64,000 bases of DNA. It comes from Doryteuthis pealeii (taxonomy: Eukaryota; Mollusca; Cephalopoda; Myopsida; Loliginidae). Position numbers and translations under genes: made by a program. The DNA lies in the NCBI GenBank assembly GCA_023376005.1, contig CM042163.1:5296995-5360994 (forward strand), read 5' to 3'. Under the pieces are notes generated by a model. It was not told where the DNA came from, did not search any database, and saw nothing but the letters and a program-made list of their open reading frames with translations. This document shows positions 1 to 11,316 of the stretch, piece after piece (positions within the stretch are counted from its first letter, which is position 1; each line of letters starts with the position of its first letter).

Positions 1-490
1 TAGCTTCACTGATGTTGGTCCCTGGCTATTTTCTATCTCTGCTGCTACTGAGATGACACTATCACCCCAACGGCCGGGCTTAAAACTGACTCAGGCTGGA
101 GCTTGGCTGAATATATGTAAAATTCCACCCCACACATCCCCACGGACCCGACTATCAAGATGTTCGGCACTTAATTTAACCCCAGACTTTTTGTCTGCGA
201 TTTCCCTTAAAATTAAAACAATTACTTTTTTCTGCAAACTCAGCATCCCCAAAATTCTGACCATTAATTTCCTCAAAAGAGATATCCTCATAAAAACAGC
301 TTATTCCTCTTAACATTTAGATACCTAAAGATATTATCTCTAACTCGCTTAAATTCATGGTGGCCATTCAATTCTCTTAAACTTTACTGCCCAATCTTTT
401 GTGTCCATAAAAGGACAACCACCCACCCATATACATATGCCTGGACTTACACATTCTATTTTTTTCTTTTTCTGACCATGTTCCCACTTA

Positions 491-1232
491 ATCGTAGTGT
501 CACAAGCCGTAACAGTGATAATATTTTAAAAGATTGAAAAAAAAAAAGATGATTTTTATGTTATGAATGAAACAAAAGAAAAACAAACATGGATGTTGCT
601 GGGAACAAATTAAGGGATCATTTTATTTAGAATATTCCTTGGAAATCCGATTGGAAGATTACACCAACTTTGACTGATTATTGTTTAATATATATCGTGT
701 CAATTTTCTCCATGTAAAAGAACCCTTAGAATAAAAAGAAAGGCTTTGTTTTATGGCACAAAACGTTGGCAAGTCTAAGTCTATGTCTTGCTTCAAGCCA
801 TTCACTAATTGGGAAGCTTCTTTTGTTAACTAACTGCCCTTCTCTACACTCTGAGAATGAGGCCAAATTTGGCAATTCCAGCTTTGTGCCATTCATAGAA
901 GTTTCCAGAAATTCATTTTCTGAAAATCCTTCTGTAAATGCTGGTTCACAAACTCCACCTTGTGAAAGGTTAATCGAGTGCAACCAACGTATAGCTCCAA
1001 AATTGATTGTGGTTATTTTTTTTCAACCTTTTCTTGGCTGCTTCTCCACTCCTGAAAGAATATAAAAAATAATTTATTCCGTCAAGTTAAAAATGCAATC
1101 CTACTTAACTAACTGTGCCCAGCAACATCCATGTTTGTTTTTTTTTTGTTTCATTCATAACATAAAAATCATCTTCTTTTTTTTTTCAATCTTTTAAAAT
1201 ATTATCACTGTTACGGCTTGCGACACTACGAT
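491..1232. mobile_element. Element with ~115-bp terminal inverted repeats
   Basis: The segment 491-603 is almost perfectly the reverse complement of 1118-1232. Both ends read ATCGTAGTGTC followed by CAAGCCGTAACAG, with differences mostly in A-run length. About 510 bp lie between the arms, and I see no transposase in it. This is the layout of a non-autonomous DNA transposon or fold-back element. I could not identify a convincing target-site duplication (TSD), so the superfamily is open. Confidence 0.8.
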
Positions 1233-1333
1233 TTTAATTTTCATGCTGTAATTAGAACAGAACTTTAAAATGATTCTAAAAATCGACATAACCAATTTAA
1301 CCAGTTTTATATAAATAGATATTTATATATAGA

Positions 1334-1626
1334 TAATGTATTAGTGTCAGGAACGTGAACAGAGTACAGTAATAATATACATGTATGTGTGCGCGTGCAT
1401 GCATATGTGTGTGGATGAAGGTATCAGGTATAGTGTTGGCGGACTACAGGAAGCATGGAGGCTTTGAAAGATGCAGTGTTTTGACAGCCCACGACAGATG
1501 CAGGCAGCTTATTCCATACCTCTGCAACTCTGAGCGTGAAAAAATGTTTCCGAAAGTCATGTGAGCTATGCTGTTTTCTGACTTTGTAGGCATGCCCACG
1601 TGTGTTAGAAACATGGAGATCCAAAT
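1334..1626 (-). pseudogene. LINE fragment: reverse transcriptase C-terminus and 3' UTR
   Basis: On the minus strand the reading frame contains GHAYKVRKQHSSHDFRKHFF, then a W-N-K-L-P motif and a short tail. This is the recurrent C-terminal signature of non-LTR retrotransposon polyproteins of the Jockey/CR1/L2 group (RKHFF..R....WN.LP). The rest is 3' UTR with a GTGT/ATGC-rich tract shared with the copies near 2, 3.7, 8, 9.3 and 50-51 kb. The copy is 5'-truncated and lacks any catalytic domain. The clade is not certain. Confidence 0.75.
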
Positions 1627-1881
1627 TATATTTGGAGATCAGATTATATTTGCTTAAATGATATATAAGTACGGAAATTCATTTAATTTGAAATATGTAT
1701 GATTTTGTTATTTTGTTATTTGAACATATTAAAAAAAAACAAACCCAAAAACAAAGACAGAAAAACCCTTGCATTCTGTTTTAGAGGATAAGTACAGATT
1801 ATGGGTTTAGTCTGGAAATTTTCTTTGTTGCATTTCACATTATTGTCATTATAAAATTAAAACAGTTTACAGGAACAAGAT

Positions 1882-2505
1882 ATAGCTATGATGCAGCCAC
1901 TCTTGGAATTTGCATCACCAGTCTGGAACCCCTATCTCGCTCAGAACATTAACCTCCTGGAAACTGTACAGAGATGTGCAACCAAATGAATACCCTCCAT
2001 CAGGCATCTACCATATTCTGAACGTCTTGCTGCCCTGGGAATGGATTCATTGAAACTCCGGCATCTGGCAACTGACATGGTAAACTCTTATAATGTTATT
2101 AATCATCTGACCAACAGCAACCATGAGCACCTTTTTGATCTCCATGTTTCTAACACAAGTGGGCATGCCTACAAAGTCAGAAAACAGCATAGCTCACATG
2201 ACTTTCGGAAACATTTTTTTCATGTGCAAGAGTTGCTGAGGCATGGAATAAACTGCCTGCATCCATTGTTGGCTGCCAAAACTCTGCATTCAAACCTCCA
2301 TGCTTCCTGTAATTCGTCAACACTATACCTGATACTCCCTCCATACACATATGCACAGACGCACACACATACATGTATATTATGACTGTAAGCTATTTAT
2401 TTTCCTGACATTTGTACATGTACTCTATGTATCATACATGAGACTTTGATGAGTTGTGGTTCACCTGAGAACTGTATGCAATAAATTTCATTATTATAAA
2501 TTATT
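1882..2505 (+). pseudogene. LINE fragment: reverse transcriptase C-terminus and 3' UTR
   Basis: The longest copy of this LINE family here. It begins with the post-RT motif LEFASPVWNPYL, continues through LLETVQR and IPSIRHLPY, then the RKHFF block, and ends in a 3' UTR with AATAAA and an ATTATT tail near 2480-2505. Stops and frame changes (for example a stop after CATK, and a shift near 2220) show it is dead. The first codons match the 9.95-kb fragment, so both derive from one source element. Confidence 0.8.
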
Positions 2506-2759
2506 ATAAGAAAAAAAATCAAACAATCTATCTAACTTTTCCTCCAGAAGTTTTATTTGGGCTGCAGAGATTTTCTTGATTTGCCTTTTAGAAGCAGAAA
2601 ATCTTCACCTTTTTTGACAATTCAAATTAAAAATCAGCTAACAGATGCAAACGAGGATAAACTGCCTTCCAAATACAAATTATTTTCTTTGCTATTAATT
2701 TAGAAATTGCAAAATCTTTTTAAGTTTGGTTTTAGTTTGCTTTGTTTTACAGCTTATTA

Positions 2760-2943
2760 GGTTATTTCCTATAAGTCTAACATAAACACAGGGGAACCAC
2801 TCTTGACTGATAAATTATTTATTCATTTATTGATCTTCTAGGAAAAAAGAAGACGTGGTTAGGGTTAGTTTAATGGGAAAATAAATAATTTATCAGTCAA
2901 GAGTGGTTCCCCCATGTTTATGTTAGACTTATAGGAAATAACC
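2760..2943. mobile_element. MITE with ~64-bp terminal inverted repeats
   Basis: Both ends read GGTTATTTCCTATAAGTC inward and stay complementary for about 64 bp (2760-2823 against 2880-2943). The short centre holds a telomere-like GGTTAGGGTTAG. A related element with the same GGTTATTTCC ends lies at 13642-13890. There is no coding capacity, so it must have been mobilised in trans. Confidence 0.85.
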
Positions 2944-3034
2944 ACATATCAACCTCAGTGGGTCATTTAATCCCAATAAAGTTTTGAAATAAAGTAATTC
3001 TTAATGGATACTTTTTTTTATAAACACATTTTCC

Positions 3035-3490
3035 TATTTAACCCATAGATGGGACCCTAACAGGTACTACCACTCCGGGTCAAGTGGACCAGGGAGCAAT
3101 GGTGATGAAGGGGTGCTCCACATTCCCCAAACCTCCAAAACTGGAAGCTCACCATCAGATAAAGTTTAACATCATTCCCAGGACATGTAGACCCTCAGTC
3201 ATCGCCTTCTAGCACCCATATGATAAAAAGGGGTTGGGGCTGGCCATAAGGGCAATACGGTTGGGACAATCATATAGGTGCTAGGGCTTGACGTGACCAG
3301 TTGATTCATCGGAGGGGGCTTCTCCAACTGACCGTCAACCCAAGAAAGGGCCAAAGTGGAGTATTGCAAGTCATGGACTGCTCATCCACCTGGGTTCTAT
3401 CCTTAAGCATCACGGGTCGCCACCCATGGCCAACAGGTGGAGTCTTACCCCTCTGCAGAGGTACAGTCGGTGCATTCTAACTTGTCAATA
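3035..3490. repeat. Dispersed repeat of unknown class
   Basis: The first ~150 bp (gatgggaccctaac, then tactaccac..) matches 55972-56127, where it follows an I-like LINE 3' end (GGTACGTCAAACC..). The rest is GC-richer than its surroundings and has no ORF. It is probably 5' or 3' UTR of an unidentified retroelement; I see no domain in it. Confidence 0.4.
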
Positions 3491-3678
3491 AATTGGAGGT
3501 TCTGTCCTCTAATGGAGAAGATGGGACAGAAGTATTTTTATTAAAATATCTGAAAAGAAAATGTATTTATGATATTATGAGAAATTACACAAATTGAATG
3601 AAATTTTCCAAATTAAAATTGAAAATAAAATTAGAAAAATATGAGAAAAGTAATTTATTTATCTAAACACCAACGAAA

Positions 3679-3945
3679 TAAAAAACTGCCTACATTCGTT
3701 GTAGGCTGCATCTTTCAAAGCCTCCATGCTTCCTGTTATCCGCCAACACTATACCTGATACCCCCCTCCACACACATATGCACACACGCGCACACATACA
3801 TGTATATTACTACTGTACACTATTCATGTTCTTGACACTAATACATTATTCTATGTACTAGACATGAGACTTTGATGAGTTGTGGTGCACCTGAGCACTG
3901 TACACAATACATTTCATTAATTATTTTAAATTATTAATAGCAAAT
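3679..3945 (+). pseudogene. LINE 3' end fragment
   Basis: Same family as 1882-2505. It starts at the coding block for the ASFKASM region and runs through the CACACACGCGC tract to a poly-ATT-like tail after the GTACACAATAC motif. Only the last few codons of the polyprotein and the 3' UTR remain. Confidence 0.75.
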
Positions 3946-4502
3946 CACTAGATTTTTACGTAAACACTACAGCGTTGCAAATGAAAATAATAACTTTGAA
4001 AATAAAAACTGATTATTAAGGTTTTTTAAAAAAATAATTAACTCTATATTTTTCACTATAAAATACAATCGATGTAATTATTTTTGTAGAGTTAAAGGGA
4101 GATAATTTCGACTAGTGAAAGATAAAAATAAGACCGCCGTTCTAAGTTGTTATTTGTGTTTTAAAATAAATATTTTACAGTATTCAATATTTTTATTAAC
4201 TTTTATTCGATTTATTAACGACATTATGTCGATTAGAATGACAAAAAACCCAACTATTATTAACCTTATTTTCTTCATTTGTTTTTTTTAAAACCCGGGT
4301 TTAATTTGACCTACTTGTGTTTTCGGGTAACACCGAATAAATAACCAAATTACGATTAATCTTTAGATTCATTTCTTTAAAATACTGCAAAGTTTTGAAG
4401 AAAGATATTTTGTGTGACTATTCTTTATGTTAATTTGCAACTTTTGTCACATGTGAGACGTTACTGTTCATAAATGAAACTAGCCTACTGTGTAAAGCCC
4501 CT

Positions 4503-5194
4503 GTGCGCACCTTGCTGTCACTCTCAGTCTTAGCTTGGCAGTCGTTTCTGATGGAGCTCCCGATTAACGCTACCGCGAAGTGTGAAGTTCGCGCTGTTAT
4601 TCGGTTTTTGAATGCAAAAGGTATTAAACCGATTGAAATTCATCGGCAATTAACTGAAGTGTATGGCGAATCGTGCATGGATGTAAAAAACGTCCGTAAG
4701 TGGTGTAGGGAGTTTTCAGCTGGTCGTACTAAAATTCATGACGAAGACAGAAAAGGGCGACCATCAATTTCTGAAGCGACAGTAGCGAAACTTGAGCAAA
4801 TATTGCAGGAAAATCGGCGGATCACTCTCGATGATCTACGTATTTTGGTGCCTGAAGTTTCCCGAAGTACATTCATCGGGTTTTGAGAGAAAAATTACAA
4901 TATCGAAAAATGTCCGCTTCAACAACAAAAACGACCACGACGACGACGACGACGACGACGACGAGTTGAAAGATGAAGTTGATAACATTTCCTCAACGCT
5001 ATGGCGGCGAGCTGTTATGATATGGACAGACAAAAATTGCCACAGCTCTTACAAAAATGCATCAATCGAAATGGCGATTATGTAGAAAAATAGATAGATG
5101 TTCAAACTTTAAAATGATGTAAACACCATTGATAATAAACATTTCTGTGATTTCCAAATATTTTGGAGACCTTACTTTTGGGATTAACCGTGTA
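4503..5194 (+). pseudogene. Mariner-family transposase, internally deleted
   Basis: From the ATG at 4551 the frame reads about 110 residues of a mariner N-terminus: a helix-turn-helix DNA-binding region with INATAKCEVRAVIRFLNAKG, then DVKNVRKWCREFSAGR and DEDRKGRPS, the usual linker before the catalytic domain. The frame stops at 4886. After a (GAC)n tract the mariner C-terminus resumes (ATG 5001 to TAG 5093, ending INRNGDYVEK), and a probable 3' TIR (GGAGACCTTACTTTTGGGA, 5165-5194) closes the element. A full transposase is about 340-350 residues, and here the whole DDD catalytic core is missing. I found no matching 5' TIR. It resembles a gutted, non-autonomous mariner. Confidence 0.85.
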
Positions 5195-5590
5195 TATAAT
5201 TTGAATATATAAATATATAATGATGATGATGATGATGATGGTGTCGGGTTATTTGCACTTTTATTTTCAAAATGGAATTTTTGATGAAAAATACTTACTT
5301 TTTTTTTTCTTTTTAAGAAGTGAAAATTTATTTCTAAATTAATACTTTTTAAGACTGATAATCTTAATTGTTTTTTGTTTCAGTTGAAAAAAAAAATAAT
5401 TTCGAGTCAGTTGTAATAATTTATTAAAACATACAAACAATGAATCGGAAAATAATTATCCCGAAAAAATTCTAGTCAGATCTGGTTTTAGCTTGATAGA
5501 TATTTGACTTCTTTTGTCTCGCAGTTTTAATTCTTAAAAATACTTTCTTTAAAAGGAATTAATAAAAAGTTGAAAAATTGTTTACCCTAC
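5195..5590. other. No gene seen; short (GAT)n tract
   Basis: AT-rich sequence with (GATGAT)n at about 5219-5240. Nothing in either strand resembles a coding region or a recognised repeat. Confidence 0.5.
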
Positions 5591-5599
5591 GATTACGAA

Positions 5600-5706
5600 T
5601 AAGATTTGAGAGAAAGTCACAAGCATAGGGTGAGGATCGAACTCGCTATTCAACAGTAACGGATGTGCAAGACTAGCTTGTTAACCATTACACCACAATG
5701 GGACCA
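5600..5706 (-). repeat. tRNA-derived SINE remnant
   Basis: On the minus strand there is a polymerase III A-box-like TGGTGTAATGG (near 5688-5698) and a B-box-like GAGTTCGATCCTC (5632-5644), about 45 bp apart as in a tRNA gene. The 'cloverleaf' is imperfect and no clean acceptor stem is seen, so I call it a SINE head and not a tRNA gene. Confidence 0.55.
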
Positions 5707-5891
5707 CTATAAATAAAAAGTTTAATGTTCAAAACATGAGAAAAACAGTTTATTGTTTTGAATAAATGTTTCACTGAAATAAAAATAAAAGTTCATAGTT
5801 CATGTGATTTACTAAGTAAAAATAAAAATACATTGTTGTTATGAGGGGAATTAAGTGCATCTTTGTTGACAATAAAAAAAATGAAAAAAAT

Positions 5892-6050
5892 TAGGTACCA
5901 CCAATTTTCCCTGTGAAATTTACCCCCTCCCCCTTCATATTTAACACAATGAAACTTGCAGAAAAATTATTATCATTATAGGTACCACCAATTTTACCCT
6001 GTGAAATTTACCCCCCATATATTTAACACTATGAAACTTGCAGAAAAATT
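5892..6050. repeat. Tandem duplication (~90-bp unit, two copies)
   Basis: The sequence from TAGGTACCACCAATTTT to CTTGCAGAAAAATTA occurs twice in a row with small indels. It is surrounded by plain AT-rich DNA. Confidence 0.8.
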
Positions 6051-6136
6051 AATATTTTATTGAAATTTTTTTTCCATTCGAAAGAAAAAACATTAAATAA
6101 ACTCCTGATGATTTCTTAATTATTCTTTCAGCTTAA

Positions 6137-7501
6137 GGAAATAATGAAAATTATGATTGAAAAACAATGTTTTCATTTTTGCACTGTTAAATCAATTGAA
6201 ATTTAACGTTGCTAAAAACAAGTTACGATAAAAGGATTTTTTAAAAATTCTATGAAAAATCAATTAATAAGCTGATTTTCCCGAAAATTTCCATAAATGT
6301 TTACCATTGGATGTAAATACATCTGAAATAGTTTTTTTCTAAAATATATAAGGGGAAATATTTTTTTTCGAGGTCTATCACCCCCCCCTATTTTATTTTA
6401 AGAGATAAAAAAAATGACGCGTCAGAAAAATTTTGTACTTTTTTTCTATAAAGATAAGAGTCTGAATAACTATATCAATGAAATTCTATAACGTACCGAG
6501 CTGTAGTTTTTTTTAGGAAAAATTAATGAAATCGGAAATAAAAAAGTGCAAAAAAAATGTCATAATATTAATATTTGAAAACTTTTTTTGCTTTTGTAAT
6601 TGGTATGTACTATATTCTATTAAATTGTCAAAAAAAAAAAATTTTTTTAAGAAATTAATTTTTAAGAGATTTTCAATCTTTTGTGTGCTTAAATATTTTA
6701 TTTTCTGCTTCTCAGTAACCAAAGTTTGTTTTTCTTAACGTAAAAAATTATTTTATTTAACTTTTTCGACCAATTAGAATAAAAAGTATATATCAATTAT
6801 TTTATCAGTTTTTCTCTTAGAAAAAATATTCAAATTTTCATTTTATTTTCGATTTTAAAAATTAATACTAAAACCGAAGACATTTTTTAACGTCAATTTC
6901 ACTGCGAAATTTTAAGATTACATTTTTTTCAAGTTTTTATTCATTTTAATAGTAAATTGTAATATTAAAGTTTTTAAAGATTTTATTCATTTTAATATTA
7001 AAATTTGGTTAAAAAAGTTTGTCCGTTACACCCAACCGTACGTAGACGTAACCGTAAGAGGGTAATAATATGTATTTTTTTCTGTCTAAATTGTGGCCTG
7101 AAAATTACCCTTTCGCACGTAATACGGGCAGGTTTGTTTATTTTTTAAGATAACGATGTAATTTTTCCCAATCGGATAATTTGATCTTTGAATTAACTAT
7201 TTTTCTTTGTAACAACCCTGTACGATCTTTAATTGTTTTTTTACGAGATTTTTGATAAACAAAGTTCGGAAATATTTATTTCCGTTTTATTCAAGATGGT
7301 CTAAACTGATCAATTGGTGGTCCCTAAAACATTAAAAAAAACTCATGATTAAAAAAAAAAAATTACGGAAATAATGAAAATTATGATTGAAAAAACAATG
7401 TTTTCATTTTTGCACCGTTAAATCAACTGAAATTTAACGTAGCCAAAAACAAGTTAGGAGAAGAGGATTAAAAAAAATTCTATGAAAAATCGATTAATAG
7501 G
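6137..7501. repeat. Pair of ~135-bp direct repeats, 1.2 kb apart
   Basis: 6137-6272 and 7366-7501 share a block running from GGAAATAATGAAAATTATG to ATGAAAAATC(A/G)ATTAATAG, with a handful of substitutions. The DNA between them is AT-rich with no recognisable ORF, so this may be a segmental duplication or the ends of a degraded element. Confidence 0.7.
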
Positions 7502-7875
7502 TATACCTAAAATAAATAAATAAAATAAAACACGGTAATTCAATATGAATGAAATTATTTTAATCATTTTAATGAATTTAATAAGAAATTGGAAGTCAGG
7601 GTTAAAAATCTCTTTATTTTTATCTGTTGTTTGATTTTGGTGTGACCTGACAGAAGACAAGAAGATATGTAATCTTTCTCAGTTTGGTGTAGAAACTAAT
7701 ACAACGGCCGTAACAACCGGGGGGGGGGGGAACCTGTCTTCACCCCACCCCCAATTTTTACCACTTGTAAAATATTTTTACAGGGTTTTATTTTAACAAA
7801 TTACAATAAAGAAAAAAAAATCTGTCCCCCCCCCAAGCATTTATCTCTGCTATGGCCGTGTAATATCATAACAAT

Positions 7876-8215
7876 AACAACAGCAACCTTGAGCACCTTT
7901 TTGAACTCCATCTTTCTAACACACGTGGGCATGCCTACAAAGTCAGAAAACAGCACTGCTCACGTGACTTTCGGAAAACATTTTTTTCACGCTCAGAATT
8001 ACGGAGACATGGAATAAGCTTCCCGCGTCTGTTGTAAGCTGCCAAAACACTGAATCTTTCAAAGCCTCCATGCTTCCTGTAGTCCGCCAACACTATACCT
8101 GATGCTACATACATATGCACACACACACATACATGCATATTACTACTGTAAACTGTTCTTGTTCCTGACACTAATATATTATTCTGTGTACTTGACATGA
8201 GACTTTGATGTGTCA
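7876..8215 (+). pseudogene. LINE 3' end fragment
   Basis: Matches the family at 1882-2505 from the NSNLEHLFELHLSNT-like segment through the RKHF block to the 3' UTR. Frameshifted around 7975-7985 in a homopolymer run. Confidence 0.75.
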
Positions 8216-8329
8216 AAAATTCAGACAAATAATGATGTCAAATAAAATTAGAATTTGTTAATGTTTTTTCAGAGATGAACTTCTGTTTTAAGGCGATTCA
8301 AAGAGATGCTAAATTTTAAAAAATAAATG

Positions 8330-8542
8330 GTACAGCTGCAGAATAGCGCGCAAGAGATAATATCATTAGAATCGCATTTTACATATAAATAGCATTACCT
8401 TATGAAAACTCCCAAAGTAGACTAACCCAAACACTAACCATAATCCTAGGGTCTCAAAGGTTTTGGATACTTCTGTGAAATGTAATGCTTTTTATACGTA
8501 ATCTAATGATATTATCTCTTGCGCGCTATTCTGCATTTGTAC
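8330..8542. mobile_element. MITE, 'GCGCGCAAGAGATAA' family
   Basis: The ends read GGTACA(G/A).TGCAGAATAG then CGCGCAAGAGATAATATC in both inward directions, about 45 bp of near-perfect TIR. The centre contains degenerate CCTAA-type repeats. Other members or pieces: 37768-38512 (interrupted by another element), 53622-53668 (right end) and 54278-54680 (interrupted). Confidence 0.85.
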
Positions 8543-8650
8543 AAAAAAAAAATGGAGATTTATCCGTTTACTTTTAGATTTTTTCTAAACTTCAAGCAGC
8601 TGAAATTTTCATTTGAGTTATCAAGAAAAAAAAAATGATAAACAATTTAA

Positions 8651-9030
8651 GGTACCATTATAGTATATGGCCTACATTTTGAATGTATCCTACGAAATCA
8701 AGTCTCTCTTATAGTATGTGGCCTACCATAAAAAGCATATTATAAGGTTATAATAATAACCCCTAACCCTAACCCTATTTCAGAATTTTAGAATTAAATA
8801 GATCTTTGATTCATGTAAATTAATTTTTAATTATTCTTAATTACTATATACAGCTTATGACTGAATTGCATTTCTTGAAATTGAATATATGTGAAAAATA
8901 ATTAGTTTTAATAAATTGCCTACTACTTATATCTATAAATATACTCTTACTGAGGTAGGTCACATTCAAACCGGGTAGGCCACATACTATAACAGAATCA
9001 AAAAGGTAGGCCACATAATATAATGGCAAC
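8651..9030. mobile_element. Non-autonomous DNA element with 8-bp target duplication
   Basis: Imperfect TIRs (left CCATTATAGTATATGGCCTA, right the complement of the same motif) bound a 380-bp element. The octamer CAATTTAA sits at 8643-8650 and again at 9031-9038, a perfect 8-bp TSD as expected for the hAT superfamily. A second internal copy of the TIR motif lies at both sides, and the interior has CCCTAACCCTAACCCTA. Confidence 0.75.
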
Positions 9031-9260
9031 CAATTTAAGATAAAACTTTTTTGTCTGATAAAATTTTGTTGAAGTCGAAAACGAGAATAATAATAGCCGA
9101 ATGAAATTGGTTTCAATTTTCTCTAAAGTTTTAATTTTGTTGTTTTATATTTATAAGACATCAATGATTCAATGTTTAACCCAATTTGTACATCTGTTTA
9201 TGTGTGGGTGTGTGAATTCCAATGTCTAACACAAAAATGAATCCAAAATATTCATTAAAT

Positions 9261-9470
9261 AATAATGAAATTTATTGTGTACAGTGCTCAGGTGCACCAC
9301 AACTCATCAAATCTCATGTCAAGTACACAGAATAATGTATTAGTGTCAGGAAACGTGTGCATATGTATGTGGAGAGTGGCATCAGGTATAGTGTTGGTGG
9401 ATTACAGGAAGCATGGAGGCTTTGAAAGATTCAGTGTTTTGGCAGCCTACAACAGACGTGGAAAGCTATG
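9261..9470 (-). pseudogene. LINE 3' end fragment
   Basis: Reverse complement of the 3' UTR and last codons of the family at 1882-2505; the poly-A-like side is at 9261 (AATAATGAAATTTATTGTG on plus). Confidence 0.75.
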
Positions 9471-9801
9471 TGTTAAATTTTGTTTATTTTCCTCTTTAAC
9501 AAAATTCAATTATTTTTGTTTTCTATTTCTTTAGTGTAATTAAAATTGATTAGAGGGAAAATTGATTTTTTACAACCAGCAAATTATTTTATAGGGATTA
9601 TTTTCATATATCATCAACGTTGAAGATCTTTAATATGGTTTTATTAAAGTAGCCATTTAGTTCTGGATTAGTAGCGTATCAGAGGTTAAAACACAACTAA
9701 TAATGGGTAGGTGAGGTTTGTTATCAGATTTAAGAAATTCATATTTGAAATTGCTACAAAAATGTGTCTTTATGAACTTTCTTATTATTATAAAAGCTAA
9801 A

Positions 9802-9955
9802 TCTATCTATCCATATATAAAGGGCAGTTGGTGTGTATGTATGTCTGGAGGAAACTATGAAAATAAAACAATGACACAGTAAATATATATACACATTCAC
9901 TATCACCAGCTCTTGCTTTTTGAGCAATAATAACAAAGATTTGAATTATTCCTGG
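9802..9955 (+). mobile_element. Helitron-like 5' end, 'AAAGGGCAGTTG' family
   Basis: Starts TCTATCTATCC, then ATATATAAAGGGCAGTTG, a GTATGTATGT tract and GGAGGAAACTATGAAAATAA. The same series occurs at 55238 and 55645, where one copy ends in a Helitron-type hairpin plus CTAG. Here only the 5' part survives before a LINE fragment begins. Confidence 0.45.
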
Positions 9956-10250
9956 CGTCACTCAGCAAGACCTTTGTCAGCCGCTTACCGAGCTATGGTG
10001 CGGCCACACTTGGAATTTGCATCACCAGTCTGGAACCCCATCTTTCCAGAATATTAACCTCCTAGAAACTGTACAGAGACGTGCAACCAAACGAATACCC
10101 TCCATCAGGCATCTACCATACTCTAAACGTCTCGCTGCCCTGAGAATGGATTCGCTGATTCTCTTAAAAATAAAAGATGTGATGATTGAGAAAGTATCAT
10201 CAACACTGAGCTCAATTTGTTTAGTCTGGCACAAGGCAACATAAAGGGAG
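9955..10250 (+). pseudogene. LINE fragment: post-RT coding region
   Basis: Translation gives YRAMVRPHLEFASPVWNPI, the motif that follows the reverse transcriptase domain in Jockey/CR1-like LINEs, then degraded versions of LLETVQRRATKRIPSIRHLP. Truncated at both ends. Confidence 0.7.
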
Positions 10251-10958
10251 CATCTAATGAAGATTAGACACTCACTACACAAGTATGAGACAAGCTTATT
10301 AACTGTGAAAGGTAGTCTTATGATGATGATAGTGATGGTGATAATAATAATAATAACAATAATAATGATGATAATACTACAACAACAATAACAATAATTG
10401 TTTAGCACAAAAATTCATGTCTATGCCCAGTCAATATTTTAGAGTTTATATACTAACCAATCTTTTTAAGATAAGTGTAAAGTTTTCAATAAAGTGGAAA
10501 TATTGGGCATAATTTTTTTTTTCAACTTTTTGAAAATAAAAAGATTTTACTTACAAAAAAGCTTCCAATTTGATTGTATACATATAACTGCGAGGAAGAG
10601 AAGAGTTATTCCCCTTGAATAGAACGAGCTGTGATACAGTGAAACTAGAAAGATACATACAGTACAGTCAATCTCGGCTTTCGAACTTAATCCGTTCCAG
10701 AAAAAGTTTGAAAACGTAAAAGTGAGACAATTTTTCCCAATAAGAAATAAAGAAAAACCATCGCTTCCCACCCCCAAAATTTACTTAAATAAGATTTTTG
10801 GATGTTTGTTTTTTAGAAGCATTGTTGAATAAAGTATATATTATATTTTTGCTTGAAGGCAATTACAATGCATGTATCGCATAAAATTCGATACTTTTTT
10901 TTATAGAAAATGAACTTGACAAGTGTAATCCCGGCAAAGGATCGCTCGGTGTGTAGAA

Positions 10959-11002
10959 CATCGTACAGACTGTTTCGACTTTATTAAGTCTCATCAGCGA
11001 TG
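10959..11002 (-). ncRNA. Hammerhead ribozyme (type I, short stem III)
   Basis: On the minus strand: stem I CATCG, core CTGATGA, stem II GACTT/AAGTC, core GAA, stem III ACA-GTC-TGT, then A as the cleavage-site nucleotide (GTA), then CGATG closing stem I. All conserved core bases (C3, G5, A6, G8, A9, G12, A13, A14) are present and all three stems pair. Predicted to cut itself after the GTA. Confidence 0.85.
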
Positions 11003-11063
11003 TATACTAATGACTTCTCTCCGACTTCCCTTCGATTTCTGTCGGAAAGAAGTCATTAGTATA

Positions 11064-11107
11064 CATCACTGATGAGACTTAATAAAGTCGAAACAGTCTG
11101 TACGATG
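11064..11107 (+). ncRNA. Hammerhead ribozyme, plus-strand twin
   Basis: The right fold-back arm gives the same motif on the plus strand: CATCA, CTGATGA, stem II, GAA, stem III ACA/TGT, GTA, CGATG. One stem I pair next to the core is lost (A opposite C), so it may be weaker than the minus-strand copy. Transcription from either strand would yield one active-looking motif. Confidence 0.8.
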
Positions 11108-11316
11108 TTCTACACACCGAGCGATCCTTTGCCGGGATTACACTTGTCAAGTCATTTTCTATAAAAAAAAAAAGTATCAAATTTTATGTGATATATGCAT
11201 TGTAATTGCCTTCAAGCAAAAATATAATATATACTTAAATAAGTAATATTGCAAAAATGTTACCCCCCCAAAAAAAAAACACTTTTTTAAAAACAAAACA
11301 TTAGACATTATAAATA

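Larger units (their letters stand above)
10794..11232. mobile_element. Fold-back element with two hammerhead ribozymes
   Basis: Two arms of ~180 bp (about 10835-11018 and 11046-11232) are near-perfect reverse complements around a short centre. The direct repeat ACTTAAATAAG flanks the whole unit (10783-10793 and 11233-11243), so it inserted as one piece. The left arm has ~40 bp that the right arm lacks. Each arm carries a hammerhead ribozyme (separate entries). Penelope-like elements are known to carry small hammerheads in their terminal repeats and to insert in inverted arrangements; assigning this unit to that class is my inference. Confidence 0.8.
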
